Assembly: GCA_002254895.1 (NCBI GenBank)
Contig: NJDF01000040.1
Span: 1 to 10,280, forward strand
Source of the DNA: Thermoprotei archaeon ex4572_64
Lineage (GTDB): Archaea > Thermoproteota > Thermoprotei > Thermoproteales > Thermocladiaceae
DNA: 10,280 nucleotides
Direction of reading: 5' to 3'
The position numbers and the translations under genes were made by a program. The notes beneath the pieces are model-generated. The model was not told where the DNA came from, made no database searches, and was given only the letters and a program-made list of their open reading frames with translations. How positions within the stretch are numbered: the stretch's first letter is position 1; every line of letters starts with the position of its first letter. Below are positions 1-7,191 of this stretch, piece after piece.

Positions 1-327
1 AGGATCAACTCTAACATACTCATTTACAGGTGCAATAATTACTTTCTGTGCTGGTTTTGATGCTACTCTTCTAATTCTTACAGTATCTCCAATACCAACA
101 CCTGCATTTTGTCTTAGAATACCATCCATTCTGATAACATCCTTATCCTCATCATCGACATACGCTGGCCACACTTGAGCATATGCTGTTCTTCTATTAC
201 CAAGAATTTCAACATAATCGCCAGGCTCTAATCCAAGCATCTTCATGTATCGTGTAGGTATTCTAACAATTCCACGACCAACATCTCTAGATCTAGCTTC
301 ACCAACCTTCAACGCTACTTCAACCAT
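1..327 (-). CDS. cdc48: Cdc48/VAT-type AAA+ ATPase, N-terminal domain (partial)
   Basis: The 109 visible codons encode the N-terminal substrate/adaptor domain of the archaeal Cdc48 (p97/VAT) unfoldase; the two AAA modules would lie beyond base 1. The protein starts MVEVALKVGEARSRDVGRGI and continues with a double-psi-barrel pattern (LGLEPGDYVEI, VIRMDGILRQNAGVGIGDTVRIRRV) that matches VAT N-domains closely. Family members form hexameric rings that unfold proteins in the cytoplasm and can feed the proteasome. The start is the ATG at 327-325, placed by the family's usual N-terminus. It lies 77 bases beyond the stop of the DUF2148 gene on the same strand. That gap contains a T-run on the transcribed strand and only a weak TATA-like stretch around 348-356, so independent transcription is likely but not proven. 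Identity is secure; the catalytic part is simply not in the window. Confidence 0.9.
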   Translation of the reverse strand, partial: MVEVALKVGEARSRDVGRGIVRIPTRYMKMLGLEPGDYVEILGNRRTAYAQVWPAYVDDEDKDVIRMDGILRQNAGVGIGDTVRIRRVASKPAQKVIIAPVNEYVRVDP

Positions 328-359
328 GATTAATCATCTATGAGTATACTTACTTAACT

Positions 360-365
360 AAAAAA
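360..365 (-). terminator. T-run after the DUF2148 gene
   Basis: On the minus strand there are six consecutive T residues 40 bases past the DUF2148 stop codon and just upstream of the Cdc48 start. Short U-runs are the usual archaeal intrinsic termination signal. No hairpin is evident. The call rests only on position and composition. Confidence 0.3.
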
Positions 366-404
366 CCTTTACTCGAAGATTCTTTAAAACCTCTAGTTCT
401 CACA

Positions 405-971
405 TCATCTTTTCTCTAATGGCTTTCTATCAAAGAATGGGTTCTTACCAAGTGAGGCTAGTGGTACGCCGAGCACGATATCTGCATTAATGATACCTAC
501 TCTCTTAGCAGCAACACCTATGCTAATCATAATTCTATTATCGACATTTAAGTCAGAAGCAATTTTTACAGCAGAGCCTAAAGCAATACCTAGATTGAGA
601 AGTTGAAATGCACAGTATGGTGCTTTGAAAACTTTACGTTCTTTAAAGATCTTCTTAATTTCTTCACAATTAAAACCACATAATTCACAGTTAAGACCTG
701 TAGGTACTGGATTTCTAAGACCTATAAGTACGATTGCGTGTGCTTTTCTTATAGAATCTGCATCTCTAATCATGAAGTTCCAGCCAAGTTCTTTACCCAC
801 CCTTTCCATCTCTAATGCAATCCTCTCAATATCTTCTCTACCATAAACTATGCAAGACACTACATTATCAATACCTCTAGCTTTAGGTGCTGTACGTGCA
901 GCAATACACATCAACTTAGCTACTTGTATAACCCCATCAAGTTCTGCATCTTTATCCTGAATTATTGGCAT
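405..971 (-). CDS. DUF2148 (ferredoxin-domain-like) iron-sulfur protein
   Basis: This is a 188-residue member of the conserved but uncharacterised DUF2148 family found in anaerobic archaea and bacteria. Visible family signatures are AARTAPKARGIDNV (about residues 24-37), the cysteine cluster C95-x2-C98-x3-C102 in LNCELCGFNC, a further Cys at 120, the segment LGIALGSAVKIASDLNVDNRIM (about 127-148), and the C-terminal GKNPFFDR. The four cysteines suggest one iron-sulfur cluster; no enzyme activity is established for the family. I prefer the ATG at 971-969 over an in-frame TTG at 980 because a TATA-like TTAAATAATT (1000-991) sits about 25 bases upstream of the ATG, as expected for a leaderless archaeal mRNA. 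It is a soluble protein with no membrane segment. It stands 91 bases beyond the end of the Tes-linked ORF and appears to have its own promoter. Confidence 0.85.
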   Translation of the reverse strand: MPIIQDKDAELDGVIQVAKLMCIAARTAPKARGIDNVVSCIVYGREDIERIALEMERVGKELGWNFMIRDADSIRKAHAIVLIGLRNPVPTGLNCELCGFNCEEIKKIFKERKVFKAPYCAFQLLNLGIALGSAVKIASDLNVDNRIMISIGVAAKRVGIINADIVLGVPLASLGKNPFFDRKPLEKR

Positions 972-990
972 GATATGCAAGTAAGTTTGA

Positions 991-1000
991 AATTATTTAA
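991..1000 (-). promoter_or_regulatory. TATA-like box of the DUF2148 gene
   Basis: On the minus strand this reads TTAAATAATT, centred about 25 bases upstream of the ATG at 971. That is the usual TATA-to-start distance when transcription begins at the start codon. It decides the start in favour of the ATG over the upstream TTG at 980. Confidence 0.5.
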
Positions 1001-1062
1001 CATTACTGAACTTCACTTCCTGACACATCAACTCTCAAACCATTCTCATCTCAACTTGAAAA

Positions 1063-2217
1063 TCATGTATTTAGAATCACTATACACGGAATGGCATGAA
1101 TATTTAGAGGAAATCTATCAAGAAGTAGAGGTGGTATGTAGTGATTACAGAGAATCTGAATGTTACTATATCTGTGAGTGGTTATGGAGTGTTCAGTATT
1201 TAGTATGATCATTCCAAAGAGCACCTCTTTAATAGTAATGTCTACGTTTTTTAAGTTCTTAACAATATCTACAGTACATTCTTGAAGAATATCTTTCACA
1301 TCTCTTACTAAACTAATAAACTTGTCAATTTCAAGATTAAGAATTGCTTGTCTAACTTTTCTAAGCATTAATCTAAGCTTCAGTAGTGAATCTAAACTAT
1401 ACTTTAACTTCACTATCTTCTCAACAAGTTCAATACTTGGCTTAGCATTTATACTCGGTAATTTGACAAGTTCTCTACACATAAGTATAAACTTGGCTGG
1501 TGTGAGGTCTTCAAATTTAAAATTGCATAAACTTGCTAACTCGCTATACCTTAGACTTACTTGTGATGCAAGTTTAAGTATAGGTTCTATAAGGAGTTCA
1601 TGAGATTTCTGTAAGAGAATTTTTCCAAGTTCCTTATCTTTTGAAAAAGCTTTAAGTACTCTATATGCTAGGTCTTCAAGATTAAATATTCTTAAATCGT
1701 AAAGATACTCCCCATACTTTAAATAATCATCACTATCAAGTATGAGCTTAATCTCATCAATACAGTAATCAATGCTGTATTGTGGATACTCGATAAAGAA
1801 CTTACCTATAAAGTCCTGACTTAACCTATCTGTAAGTGAGTATCTTGCTAGAATTGAAATCACCATCAACTTTCTAATACCATTTGAGATGTATGGTAGG
1901 GATGAGTCAACAACTTTATACAGGTTAATTAATTGAATCTCATTACTGAAGTTATTAATGATGTAGTTAATTAATTTCGAGATCTCACTATGAGCTTGAA
2001 TACGATCAAGAGGTATTAGCACAACATCACTGTAAAGTAGAAGATCGAGCAAATTGTTGTCAAGTACGTCCACATCACTAGATTCACCATTCCATAAAGT
2101 GTACATTTTGTCGTTAAGTTTAAGTTCTGGAAAAATCTCGTTAAGACTTATCTTCCCTCTACTCCTTAATTTATGAAATATTTTGACTAAGTGATCATCA
2201 ATTTCTAAGTTATGCAT
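1063..2217 (-). CDS. Unrecognised helical protein coupled to tetraether lipid synthase
   Basis: I do not recognise this 384-codon ORF. It reads as a soluble, leucine/lysine/isoleucine-rich, probably all-helical protein with no signal peptide, no clear membrane segment, no Cys-metal motif and no nucleotide-binding loop. Its ATG lies inside the last codons of the tetraether lipid synthase gene (8-base overlap, ATGCATAA), so the two are almost certainly one transcript and translationally coupled. The context suggests an accessory role for that enzyme, but this is inference. The last 50 or so residues (after KEVLFGMIIL) look unlike the rest: rich in His, Pro, Cys and Ile, and lying where purine bias shifts to the other strand. 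A one-base error or real frameshift near 1210-1240 could mean that the true protein ends at the TGA at 1211-1209 in the neighbouring frame. Confidence 0.75.
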   Translation of the reverse strand: MHNLEIDDHLVKIFHKLRSRGKISLNEIFPELKLNDKMYTLWNGESSDVDVLDNNLLDLLLYSDVVLIPLDRIQAHSEISKLINYIINNFSNEIQLINLYKVVDSSLPYISNGIRKLMVISILARYSLTDRLSQDFIGKFFIEYPQYSIDYCIDEIKLILDSDDYLKYGEYLYDLRIFNLEDLAYRVLKAFSKDKELGKILLQKSHELLIEPILKLASQVSLRYSELASLCNFKFEDLTPAKFILMCRELVKLPSINAKPSIELVEKIVKLKYSLDSLLKLRLMLRKVRQAILNLEIDKFISLVRDVKDILQECTVDIVKNLKNVDITIKEVLFGMIILNTEHSITTHRYSNIQILCNHYIPPLLLDRFPLNIHAIPCIVILNT

Positions 2218-3879
2218 AACTAGTTACTGTTTTTCCAGGATTTCTAGAAAGCCATTCTTTAACACTCATTGAGTACTTCCTCTCAATTTCCTCTCTATGG
2301 AAGTTATTCAATGTGCAGAACGGTATGATTCTACCATCAGGTGTGGCATAGTGTATTGTACATCTTCTAACTCTCTGTAAGTCATAGTTAAAGACATCCA
2401 TAAAGTGCATAATACCTAGACCCACAACATTGAACATGAAGTCTCTAAGTGCTGCATAGTCTCTTTTAAGAATAACTTCAAGTAGTAAGTTTTTAACAGT
2501 CTTATGCTTCACATACTTAATTAACTTCAGTAACTTCACTTTAGCTAGATGTTTCCATAAACCTCCCTTAGCTGCTGTGCTATATACTTCCCATGAGAGT
2601 TTTTCAAATGCATCAACATCTACAAGCTTAGTTATAGGTATGGCTCTCTTCTCATCCTCATCATAATATACAAAGGCTGAGGCACCGCATACGGGATTAT
2701 TTGTGAAGAGTGGTTTTTCTTTACCTGTAATTACTTCTAAAGCTTTAGCGAAAGCTACAGGCCAGTTTACTGGTCTCCAATCCCATCTAGAAATCACACC
2801 GTTAGTCTGCTTCTCAATTTCTATAATTACGTCAGGTATTGTTATTCTTAATCTTCTGAGTTCCTCTTTAGAGTATTCTCTAGCTCTACCTGCAAAAGCT
2901 ATTGGTTGAATATTTACCCATCTCACAACATCTCTATTCTCGATAGCAAACTTAACAATTTCACCTAAATCTTTATCATTAAATTCCTTAGCTGCAGTAA
3001 CTACAAGTACTACAGATTTATGACCAATCTTTCTAGCATTCTCAATAACTTTCAATCTTGTCTTGACGTAAGCTTTAGGATCGTACTTTCTATATCTTAA
3101 AATCTTATCGTTATTTTCATTTAGAGTATCACACTGTAAGTATATGGTTGACATTCCAGCTTCCATAAGTGCCTTATAGTAGTCAATATCGTATGCAAGT
3201 CTAATACCGTTAGTGTTTACTTCAACATGGTCGAAACCGTACTTCTTAGCTAATCTAATCATTTCAGGTAAGTCATTTCTAAGTGTTGGTTCACCACCAC
3301 TAAACTGAATAGCATTGGGTGCCCATGGCTTCTCATTCCTAAGTACTCTAAGCATAGAATCAATCTCTTCAAGACTTGGCTCATACACGTAACCACTAAC
3401 AGCTGCATTTGCAAAACATATGGGACACCTCATGTTACATCTATTAGTCACGTCTATGATGGCTAATATGGTGTTTGATCTATGTATTGGACATAAGCCG
3501 CAAGCGAAGGGACATCCCTTACGTTCTCTATAGTATTTCCAGTCAGTATTTGGATTTGCGACTCCACATCCTAAATGTTAACTCTATCCCACTGAATGTA
3601 GTAGTAGTACATCTCTGCATCTCCCCAGTAAAGATCTGTAAAGTAGCCATGTTCTGGACAGTACTTTCTCATCCATATAGCATTATCTTCCTCATAAACT
3701 ACGGCATTAATTACTTTAGTACATACTGGACACACTGACAGAGTTGTTTTTACAATCCTAACATCACCTTCAAGTCTGTACCTAACTTTCAATCTCTCCT
3801 GTAGATTTCGATCTAGAATGTATCTCAAGTATTGTGATGGAATGTTGAATTTACTTAAATCGACTAGTTTATACTTCAC
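2210..3879 (-). CDS. tes: Tetraether lipid synthase (Tes), radical SAM enzyme, frameshifted
   Basis: Read through one frame change this encodes about 556 residues of the MJ0619-like radical SAM family, shown in other archaea to be tetraether lipid synthase, which couples two diether lipid tails into membrane-spanning biphytanyl chains. The first frame (3879-3574, GTG start) carries C50PVC53 and C74PEHG; it then hits TAG at 3573-3571. The downstream frame from 3574 continues the family sequence with GCPFACGLCPIH (Cys 123, 127, 130), the radical-SAM triad CNMRCPIC (Cys 148, 152, 155), the SAM-binding GGEP motif, and the C-terminal RCTIHYATPDGRIIPFC cysteine pair. All cluster ligands are therefore retained. 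The missing base lies in a short T run (ATTTAGG; ATTTTAGG would restore the frame). A TATA-like CTTAAATTTAAAC (3916-3904) sits about 31 bases upstream of the GTG. Either a sequencing error or a real frameshift is possible. The next gene overlaps its stop. Confidence 0.85.
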
Positions 3880-3903
3880 AATTATCCAGTAGGCCTCTAC
3901 TTA

Positions 3904-3916
3904 GTTTAAATTTAAG
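3904..3916 (-). promoter_or_regulatory. TATA-like box of tes
   Basis: On the minus strand this reads CTTAAATTTAAAC, centred about 31 bases upstream of the GTG at 3879 and within the 73-base gap after nurA. It implies a short leader of about five bases and transcription independent of nurA. Confidence 0.45.
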
Positions 3917-3952
3917 TATTACCATTCTAGCTCAATTTTTCTAAAAGAGCTC

Positions 3953-5362
3953 CTACCATAAACCAACGTTTATAGCTAATCTTCTTCTACTTCTAACACC
4001 ATCAAGATTTCTCAAGATAGTAGTTGCATATTCAACAAATTGAGAGTTTGTAAATGTTGCATACTCGTGAGCAAGACATAGAAGAACATTATATCTTGTA
4101 GGGCCTCTATATTGTGATCTTAATAAATCAACAACATCCCAAATATAGTACTTATCGTAGAAAATCTTTGACGGTATCTTATCATCCATGAATGACCATT
4201 CATGATATGGTAGTTCAATCATGATGGGTGAGTCACCTTTACATAGTCTAAGATACATAATTAGAATTCTTGGAAGATCTTGAAGAGAGTCTTTAACTTT
4301 TTTCACATACTCATCAATATCTCTAGTCTCATAACCATCAACTAGTCTTAAATCAATACTATCCTCAATTCGATCAGTAATTGCCTTTACAAGTGCATCT
4401 ACATGCGTTAAGTTTCTTGAGTTTAAGTATGCGTCAATAATACCAACAAGTAATCTTCTAGTTACACCTGTAGCAATGCCTAACTTATCGGCTAAATGTT
4501 CAAGTAAGTCAATATCTGTAATTGATTGACTAAGAGCTACCTTTATGCACTGTTTAACAAGTTCTCTATGAGGACCTGAGTAAGTTTTTGCAAGTTGTAG
4601 AAGTTTTTTTCTGAAACTTCTCAACCACACAATACTATACCACTCAACACCTTTAGTCAATATTTCGAGAGTTTTCTCATCAACGTTAAGGAGAGGTGCA
4701 GAATCTAGTATTGTCTCTTTAATTAAGTTGAAGATTAGGTAATCCTTCATGATCTTTATATTAGTATCTTTAGATACGAAAACAACATTAACATCATGTT
4801 CCTTACATATTCTTAATAGATTTGAAGTAGCCTCTAAAGCTTCAATAATTTCAGGAATGTAGTATAGATCTAGAAATCCCTTAGTCAGTATTAATTCATG
4901 AATAAGTTCAGTAATTCTCGCATAGAGACTACCATCAAGAAGTACATACTTGCTCTTACTCTCATATCGTGAGAGCACTTCCTCAATAGTCTTAATGGCA
5001 ACTCTCATCTCTATTGATGTTAGAAGAGCCCATTTAACGCTAGTACTAGATGTTGGTAAGAACTTAACGAGCAAGTCCTTAATTGGTTTTGAACCAACAT
5101 TGTTGACAGATACTGCTCTAGTAATCACTACTTCACTACCATCACTTAACTGTATAGTTCTTAAACCTCCATCAATAGCTGTAATTACAGCATCAACCTT
5201 AACTTTATCATCACTCCTTAAAGATCTCCATACCCTAAGGCTAGGTCTTTCTGAAAGAATTTTAACTACAAAGTTTAAGTAGTGATTAGCTACAAGACTG
5301 TTCATTCCCGTCTTCGTACTTCTAAATTTCTCAAGAAAAATGTCAAAGAAGAGGTCAGGCAT
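3953..5362 (-). CDS. nurA: NurA-family 5'-3' DNA nuclease
   Basis: This 469-residue protein carries the NurA nuclease pattern. The first acidic motif is VITAIDGGLRTI with Asp64, the second is YVLLDGSL with Asp143, and VVFVSKDT with Lys198 follows. A C-terminal Tyr424-x7-His432 pair lies in YNVLLCLAHEYA. NurA is the ring-shaped nuclease that works with the HerA translocase, and with Mre11-Rad50, in resecting DNA double-strand breaks in archaea. HerA, Mre11 and Rad50 are not in this window, whereas many archaea keep all four together. The protein is longer than the roughly 340 residues of Sulfolobus NurA; the extra length appears to be a helical block of about residues 210-390 between the Lys motif and the C-terminal Tyr/His pair. 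The start is the ATG at 5362, 28 bases from a TATA-like element. No membrane segment is seen. Confidence 0.85.
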   Translation of the reverse strand: MPDLFFDIFLEKFRSTKTGMNSLVANHYLNFVVKILSERPSLRVWRSLRSDDKVKVDAVITAIDGGLRTIQLSDGSEVVITRAVSVNNVGSKPIKDLLVKFLPTSSTSVKWALLTSIEMRVAIKTIEEVLSRYESKSKYVLLDGSLYARITELIHELILTKGFLDLYYIPEIIEALEATSNLLRICKEHDVNVVFVSKDTNIKIMKDYLIFNLIKETILDSAPLLNVDEKTLEILTKGVEWYSIVWLRSFRKKLLQLAKTYSGPHRELVKQCIKVALSQSITDIDLLEHLADKLGIATGVTRRLLVGIIDAYLNSRNLTHVDALVKAITDRIEDSIDLRLVDGYETRDIDEYVKKVKDSLQDLPRILIMYLRLCKGDSPIMIELPYHEWSFMDDKIPSKIFYDKYYIWDVVDLLRSQYRGPTRYNVLLCLAHEYATFTNSQFVEYATTILRNLDGVRSRRRLAINVGLW

Positions 5363-5385
5363 TTAAGTAATTGAACATAATGGAC

Positions 5386-5394
5386 TATTAAGTC
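5386..5394 (-). promoter_or_regulatory. TATA-like box of nurA
   Basis: On the minus strand this reads GACTTAATA, centred about 28 bases upstream of the nurA ATG. It lies in the 125-base divergent region shared with the archaemetzincin gene. Confidence 0.4.
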
Positions 5395-5443
5395 TAGTGC
5401 TTACTCACTAATCTCTAGAGTTTTCTGAAAGTAATGAGGCCCT

Positions 5444-5461
5444 AAAAATTCTTTAAAAATC
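5444..5461 (+). promoter_or_regulatory. TATA-like box of the archaemetzincin gene
   Basis: The A/T tract AAAATTCTTTAAAAATC contains TTTAAAAAT, centred about 32 bases upstream of the first ATG at 5488. This implies a leader of only a few bases and fits leaderless or near-leaderless transcription. Confidence 0.45.
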
Positions 5462-5487
5462 AGGCTAAACTTCTGTACAGAGAGTTC

Positions 5488-6006
5488 ATGATGGTCAAGT
5501 TAGTAAGTGAAGTTGAAATTACAGAGAAGGTAGTTAATATGATGCTTGAAGCTTTTAAAGGTAAAATTAGTGTAAATGTTAAACGTAAAGTTATTGAGAA
5601 GATAGAAAGTGCATACAATAAGGCAAGAAGACAGTACAATGGTGAGTTACTACTTAGATACTTAGAATACCTATACGGCACTAATAGTAATGTAAAGTAT
5701 GTATTTATAATTGATAGTGATGGATATGCTGTAGGGTTGAACTTCATTTTCGGAATAGCAAGACTATATGGAAGTCATGCCATAGTATTCACGTCAAGAC
5801 TATATATTAATGCTGATAAAGATCTCTTCTACAATAGGCTCGTTAAAGAGATTAATCATGAGTTAGGTCACCTACTTGGCCTTAATCATTGCGATAATCC
5901 GAGATGTGTCATGTATTTCTCAAACACTTTAATGGATACTGACTATAAAGACTATAAGTACTGTGAAAGATGCTTCTCAGAAATAGAACCTATTCTCTCT
6001 CATTAA
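5488..6006 (+). CDS. amzA: Archaemetzincin, zinc metalloprotease (peptidase family M54)
   Basis: This 172-residue protein shows the complete archaemetzincin signature. The catalytic zinc motif HELGHLLGLNH has His124, Glu125, His128 and His134, followed directly by Cys135, Cys140-Val-Met142 (the metzincin Met-turn) and SNTLMDTDYK. The pair Cys159-x2-Cys162 with Cys135/Cys140 forms the second, structural zinc site known for this family. The upstream family segment RRQYNG...VGLNFIFGIARLYG is also present. Its physiological substrate is unknown; studied archaeal members show weak or no protease activity. There is no signal peptide, so it should be cytoplasmic. Two adjacent ATGs (5488 and 5491) are both possible starts. 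It converges on citrate synthase with a 17-base overlap of stop regions, so there is no room for a separate terminator. Confidence 0.95.
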   Translation: MMVKLVSEVEITEKVVNMMLEAFKGKISVNVKRKVIEKIESAYNKARRQYNGELLLRYLEYLYGTNSNVKYVFIIDSDGYAVGLNFIFGIARLYGSHAIVFTSRLYINADKDLFYNRLVKEINHELGHLLGLNHCDNPRCVMYFSNTLMDTDYKDYKYCERCFSEIEPILSH

Positions 6007-7141
6007 TTGGAACGTATTTTAAACCTGAAGGGCCGATATAGTAGTCTAATGGTCTTATCAACTTGTTTCTCTCCCAATATTCAAATACATGTGCAATCCA
6101 ACCTACAATTCTTGCTAATGCAAATATTGCTGGATTCATATCTACTGAGAATCCAAGACCATAAAGAATTATTGATGCGTAGAGATCAACATTTGGATAT
6201 ACTCCCTTATGTCCTAAATACTTCATTACAGCTTCTTCAAGTCTAGAAGCAATACTGTATAATCTCTCAGTAACTCCTCCTTTAGATTTTGCTAAAATTT
6301 TTGCAAGTTCTTTAAGATATACTGCTCTTGGATCAGTAATTTTCTTATAAATTCTATGTCCAAAACCCATAATTTTCTCCTTCTTCTCAATCTTACGCTT
6401 TACAAAATCCTCAACAGCATCTGGAGATTCAATCTCGAAAAGCATCTTTAAAGCTTCAGCATTTGCACCACCATGTAGTGGACCTTTAAGACTAGATATT
6501 GCTGAAGTAATTACTGAGTAAATGTCTGTCAATGTAGACGCAGTAGTTATGGCTGTAAAGGTTGAGTTAGCCATACTGTGATCAGCATACACTATGAAGA
6601 GCGATTTCAACACCTTATACTCAATTTCATCAGGCACTCTACCAAAAACCATATACACAAAGTTAGCTATATGATCAAGATCTCCTCTTGGAGGTATAAT
6701 TTCACTCTCGCTTCTCACTCGCTCGAAGTAAGCAACAATGACTGGTGATTGAGCAATAATTCTTAATGCATCTTCAAGACTAGCCTTTCTATCAAGACCT
6801 GTTGAATTTCCATAAAGAAGACCTAGATAATTAATTCCAAACTTCAAAACATCTATTGGACTTGAAGATTTAGGAGTAAAGTGTAGTAGCTTCACTATCT
6901 CTGAAGGAACATTTCTATAAGTTAGCAAGTTTTTTTCAAAATCTTCAAGCTCCTTTCTATTAGGTAATTTGCCAAAAATTAGTAAGTATGCAACTTCTTC
7001 AAAACTTGCCTTCTCAGCTAGCTCAATAAGGTCGTAACCTCTATAGTATATTTTGCCATGCTCTAAATCTATGAAGCAGATCTTTGTTTCTGTAACGTAA
7101 ATATTCTCTAATCCCCAATGGACTTGAGGTCTACTATTCAC
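5990..7141 (-). CDS. gltA: Citrate synthase
   Basis: This 383-residue archaeal-type citrate synthase condenses acetyl-CoA and oxaloacetate to citrate. Active-site motifs are intact: His188 in ADHSMANSTF, His223 in KGPLHGGANAE, His262 in GFGHRIYK and Asp319 in PNVDLY. Their spacing fits the compact archaeal enzymes such as Thermoplasma. The C-terminal WIAHVFEYWERNKLIRP keeps the substrate-binding Arg region. The residue after His188 is Ser rather than the usual Glu, and the following residues read MANST instead of MNAST, a small oddity that should not abolish activity. The closely related 2-methylcitrate synthase cannot be fully excluded. The start is a GTG at 7141; a TATA-like CTTAAAATAA lies about 24 bases upstream, so the mRNA is probably leaderless. 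The gene stands alone, with no other citrate-cycle gene in the window. Confidence 0.95.
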   Translation of the reverse strand: MNSRPQVHWGLENIYVTETKICFIDLEHGKIYYRGYDLIELAEKASFEEVAYLLIFGKLPNRKELEDFEKNLLTYRNVPSEIVKLLHFTPKSSSPIDVLKFGINYLGLLYGNSTGLDRKASLEDALRIIAQSPVIVAYFERVRSESEIIPPRGDLDHIANFVYMVFGRVPDEIEYKVLKSLFIVYADHSMANSTFTAITTASTLTDIYSVITSAISSLKGPLHGGANAEALKMLFEIESPDAVEDFVKRKIEKKEKIMGFGHRIYKKITDPRAVYLKELAKILAKSKGGVTERLYSIASRLEEAVMKYLGHKGVYPNVDLYASIILYGLGFSVDMNPAIFALARIVGWIAHVFEYWERNKLIRPLDYYIGPSGLKYVPINERE

Positions 7142-7160
7142 GGATACTTAATGTTAAAAG

Positions 7161-7170
7161 TTATTTTAAG
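7161..7170. promoter_or_regulatory. Shared divergent TATA element (citrate synthase and ttuA)
   Basis: TTATTTTAAG on the plus strand, CTTAAAATAA on the minus strand. It is centred about 24 bases upstream of the citrate synthase GTG (7141) and about 26 bases upstream of the ttuA ATG (7192). Both distances suit leaderless archaeal transcription, so one AT-rich element may serve both directions. Confidence 0.5.
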
Positions 7171-7191
7171 CATTACTTCAAGTTACACTTA

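Noticed and set aside
995..1060. Possible second C/D box sRNA in the gap upstream of the DUF2148 gene (TGATG and CTGA-like words on both strands)
   Set aside because: The boxes are imperfect, spacing is wrong and no consistent C-D-C'-D' order can be built, unlike the clean example at 7975-8022.
975..1064. Extension of the small plus-strand ORF upstream to the ATG at 975
   Set aside because: This part is purine-rich on the minus strand, lies over the DUF2148 promoter, and reads as a low-plausibility peptide. Only the 1065-1208 portion has a coding-like bias.
2210..3451. Independent radical SAM gene starting at the GTG at 3451
   Set aside because: That start would exclude the conserved GCPFACGLCPIH segment just upstream, which is open in the same frame. 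The frames belong to one Tes gene.
3560..3580. Programmed -1 frameshifting in tes
   Set aside because: The site (GTT AAC ATT TAG) does not match the X XXY YYZ slippery pattern and I see no strong downstream stem. A missing T is simpler.
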